Under the pieces are notes generated by a model, which was not told where the DNA came from, made no database searches, and worked only from the letters and a program-made list of their open reading frames with translations. 64,000 nucleotides of DNA, taken from JAGVSR01 sp963750715 (GTDB lineage Bacteria > Pseudomonadota > Alphaproteobacteria > Rhizobiales > Hyphomicrobiaceae). Position numbers and translations under genes: made by a program. Shown piece by piece: positions 63,165-64,000 of this stretch. The stretch is from NCBI GenBank assembly GCA_963750715.1, contig CAVVRP010000012.1, forward strand, positions 868,001-932,000, read 5' to 3'. Position 1 is the first letter of the stretch; each line of letters begins with the position of its first letter.

Positions 63165-64000
63165 ATGGCCGGGCGACGGCGAAGCGCGGAATACACCGAG
63201 TTCTGGCCCGGATATGTCGACGTCCTGTCGACCTTGCTGCTTGTCGTCACGTTCCTGATGTCGATCTTCATGCTGGCGCAGTATTTCGCCACGCAGGAAG
63301 CGGCAGGCAAAGATTCGGCGCTGGTGCGCCTAAATCGCCAGATCGCCGAGTTGACCAACCTGCTGTCTCTGGAGAAGGGCAAGAGCGAGGAATCCCAAGA
63401 TCAATTAGCGGCTTTACAGGCGACGCTTGCCTCCATGCAGGAACAAAACGCCAAGCTGTCAGGCTTCGCGCTCACGGGAGATGAAAAAGCCAAGGGCGCC
63501 GAGAGCAAGATCACCGCGCTCTCCACCGAACTTGACGCACAAAAAACCGTCTCTAACGAGGCCCTCGCCAAGGTGGATCTGCTGAACCAGCAGATGTTGG
63601 CCTTGCGCCGGCAGATCGCCGCACTGAACGAGGCGCTCGAAGCCTCCGAGAAAAAGGGACAGGAAAGCGACAAGACCATCAAGGATCTTGGCCAGCGGCT
63701 CAATGCGGCGCTCGCCCGGCAGGTGCAGGAATTGCAGCGCTACCGCTCCGACTTCTTCGGCCGCCTTCGCGACCTGCTGAAGGACCGCAAGGACATCCGC
63801 ATCGTCGGCGACCGCTTCGTGTTCGAAAGCGAGGTTCTTTTCGCATCGGGGTCCGCAACCCTCACTCCGGAAGGCCGGACGGCCATGGATCAGCTCGCTG
63901 CCGCTATCGTCGATCTGGAACGGCAGATCCCGAAGGATATCGACTGGGCGCTCCAAGTCGATGGCCATACCGATATCAGGCCGATCGCAAGCGCTCAGTT
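63165..64000 (+). CDS. MotB/OmpA-domain peptidoglycan-associated protein, 3'-truncated by window edge
   Basis: Open from ATG 63165 (GGAGAGG upstream, 1 bp after the MotA-like stop) to the end, 278 codons. EFWPGYVDVLSTLLLVVTFL is a MotB-like membrane anchor with an Asp; long coiled coil follows (AELTNLLSLEKGKSEES, LNQQMLALRRQIAALNEAL); then the OmpA-like domain starts (FVFESEVLFASGSATLTPEG, ALQVDGHTDIRPI) and is cut. The usual MotA-MotB partnership (ion channel plus peptidoglycan anchor) is implied. The rest of the OmpA domain lies beyond the window. Confidence 0.88.
   Translation, partial: MAGRRRSAEYTEFWPGYVDVLSTLLLVVTFLMSIFMLAQYFATQEAAGKDSALVRLNRQIAELTNLLSLEKGKSEESQDQLAALQATLASMQEQNAKLSGFALTGDEKAKGAESKITALSTELDAQKTVSNEALAKVDLLNQQMLALRRQIAALNEALEASEKKGQESDKTIKDLGQRLNAALARQVQELQRYRSDFFGRLRDLLKDRKDIRIVGDRFVFESEVLFASGSATLTPEGRTAMDQLAAAIVDLERQIPKDIDWALQVDGHTDIRPIASAQ

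Overview
This is a GC-rich chromosomal window, most likely from an alphaproteobacterium of the order Hyphomicrobiales (Rhizobiales). The pointers are an ATP12-type F1-ATPase assembly chaperone, a dxs/xseB/histone-deacetylase-like/tlyA gene group, a Lys/Ala-rich histone-H1-like peptide, and secreted proteins ending in a Cys-Lys-x-Phe-Ile-Pro tail. The order is an inference from gene content and I cannot name the genus. No rRNA, tRNA, CRISPR array, transposase, integrase or prophage gene was found.

Layout. 0-10 kb: 5'-truncated lipB, a small secreted protein, the H1-like peptide, a LysR regulator and pccA. A decayed stretch (broken DUF4010/MgtC transporter, an intact glycosyltransferase, an unidentified remnant, a gutted nucleoside transporter) then separates pccA from pccB. 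10.7-17 kb: an orphan Tae4-like amidase and a housekeeping operon (broken crcB, RluC-type pseudouridine synthase, two small membrane proteins, HAD phosphatase, ATP12 chaperone, GNAT), then a wrecked PP-loop (Dph6-like) gene and a frameshifted Sir2 deacetylase. 17-25 kb: TrmA-like and TlyA methyltransferases, dxs, xseB and a histone-deacetylase-like gene, with a DUF4399 lipoprotein and a DoxX gene between tlyA and dxs; then an orphan ParA ATPase and an SDR. 25-33 kb: an unrecognised membrane protein, a membrane-anchored J-domain protein, manC, a HerA-like ATPase and a histidine kinase. 33-39 kb: exbB-exbD-tonB facing a TonB-dependent receptor. 39-43.5 kb: a two-gene RND efflux system. 44-50 kb: nitroreductase, a tandem pair of beta-repeat envelope proteins (one with a VWA domain), a TPR-like membrane protein, an orphan amino-acid-binding protein and metC. 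51-57 kb: POT peptide transporter, bacterioferritin and a Bfd-like protein, two secreted paralogue-like proteins under near-identical operators, and an orphan DevC/FtsX-type permease. 57-64 kb: DUF459 SGNH hydrolase, MltB-type transglycosylase, galE, galU, and a MotA/TolQ-like plus OmpA/MotB-like pair, the last cut by the window end.

Themes. Iron handling (ExbBD-TonB, a receptor, Bfr, Bfd-like) and envelope or polysaccharide building (manC, galE, galU, glycosyltransferase, MltB, DUF459) recur. Two signals stand out. First, two secreted proteins share a C-terminal tail (12 of 16 positions identical) and each has a TGTTCCGGCnGGAACA palindrome 80-90 bp upstream. Second, an unusual number of conserved genes are broken by single-base indels, mostly +1. 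That means either a poorly polished assembly or real, ongoing gene decay, and raw reads are needed to decide. I treat single-lesion genes as CDS with a disrupted frame and multi-lesion genes as pseudogenes.
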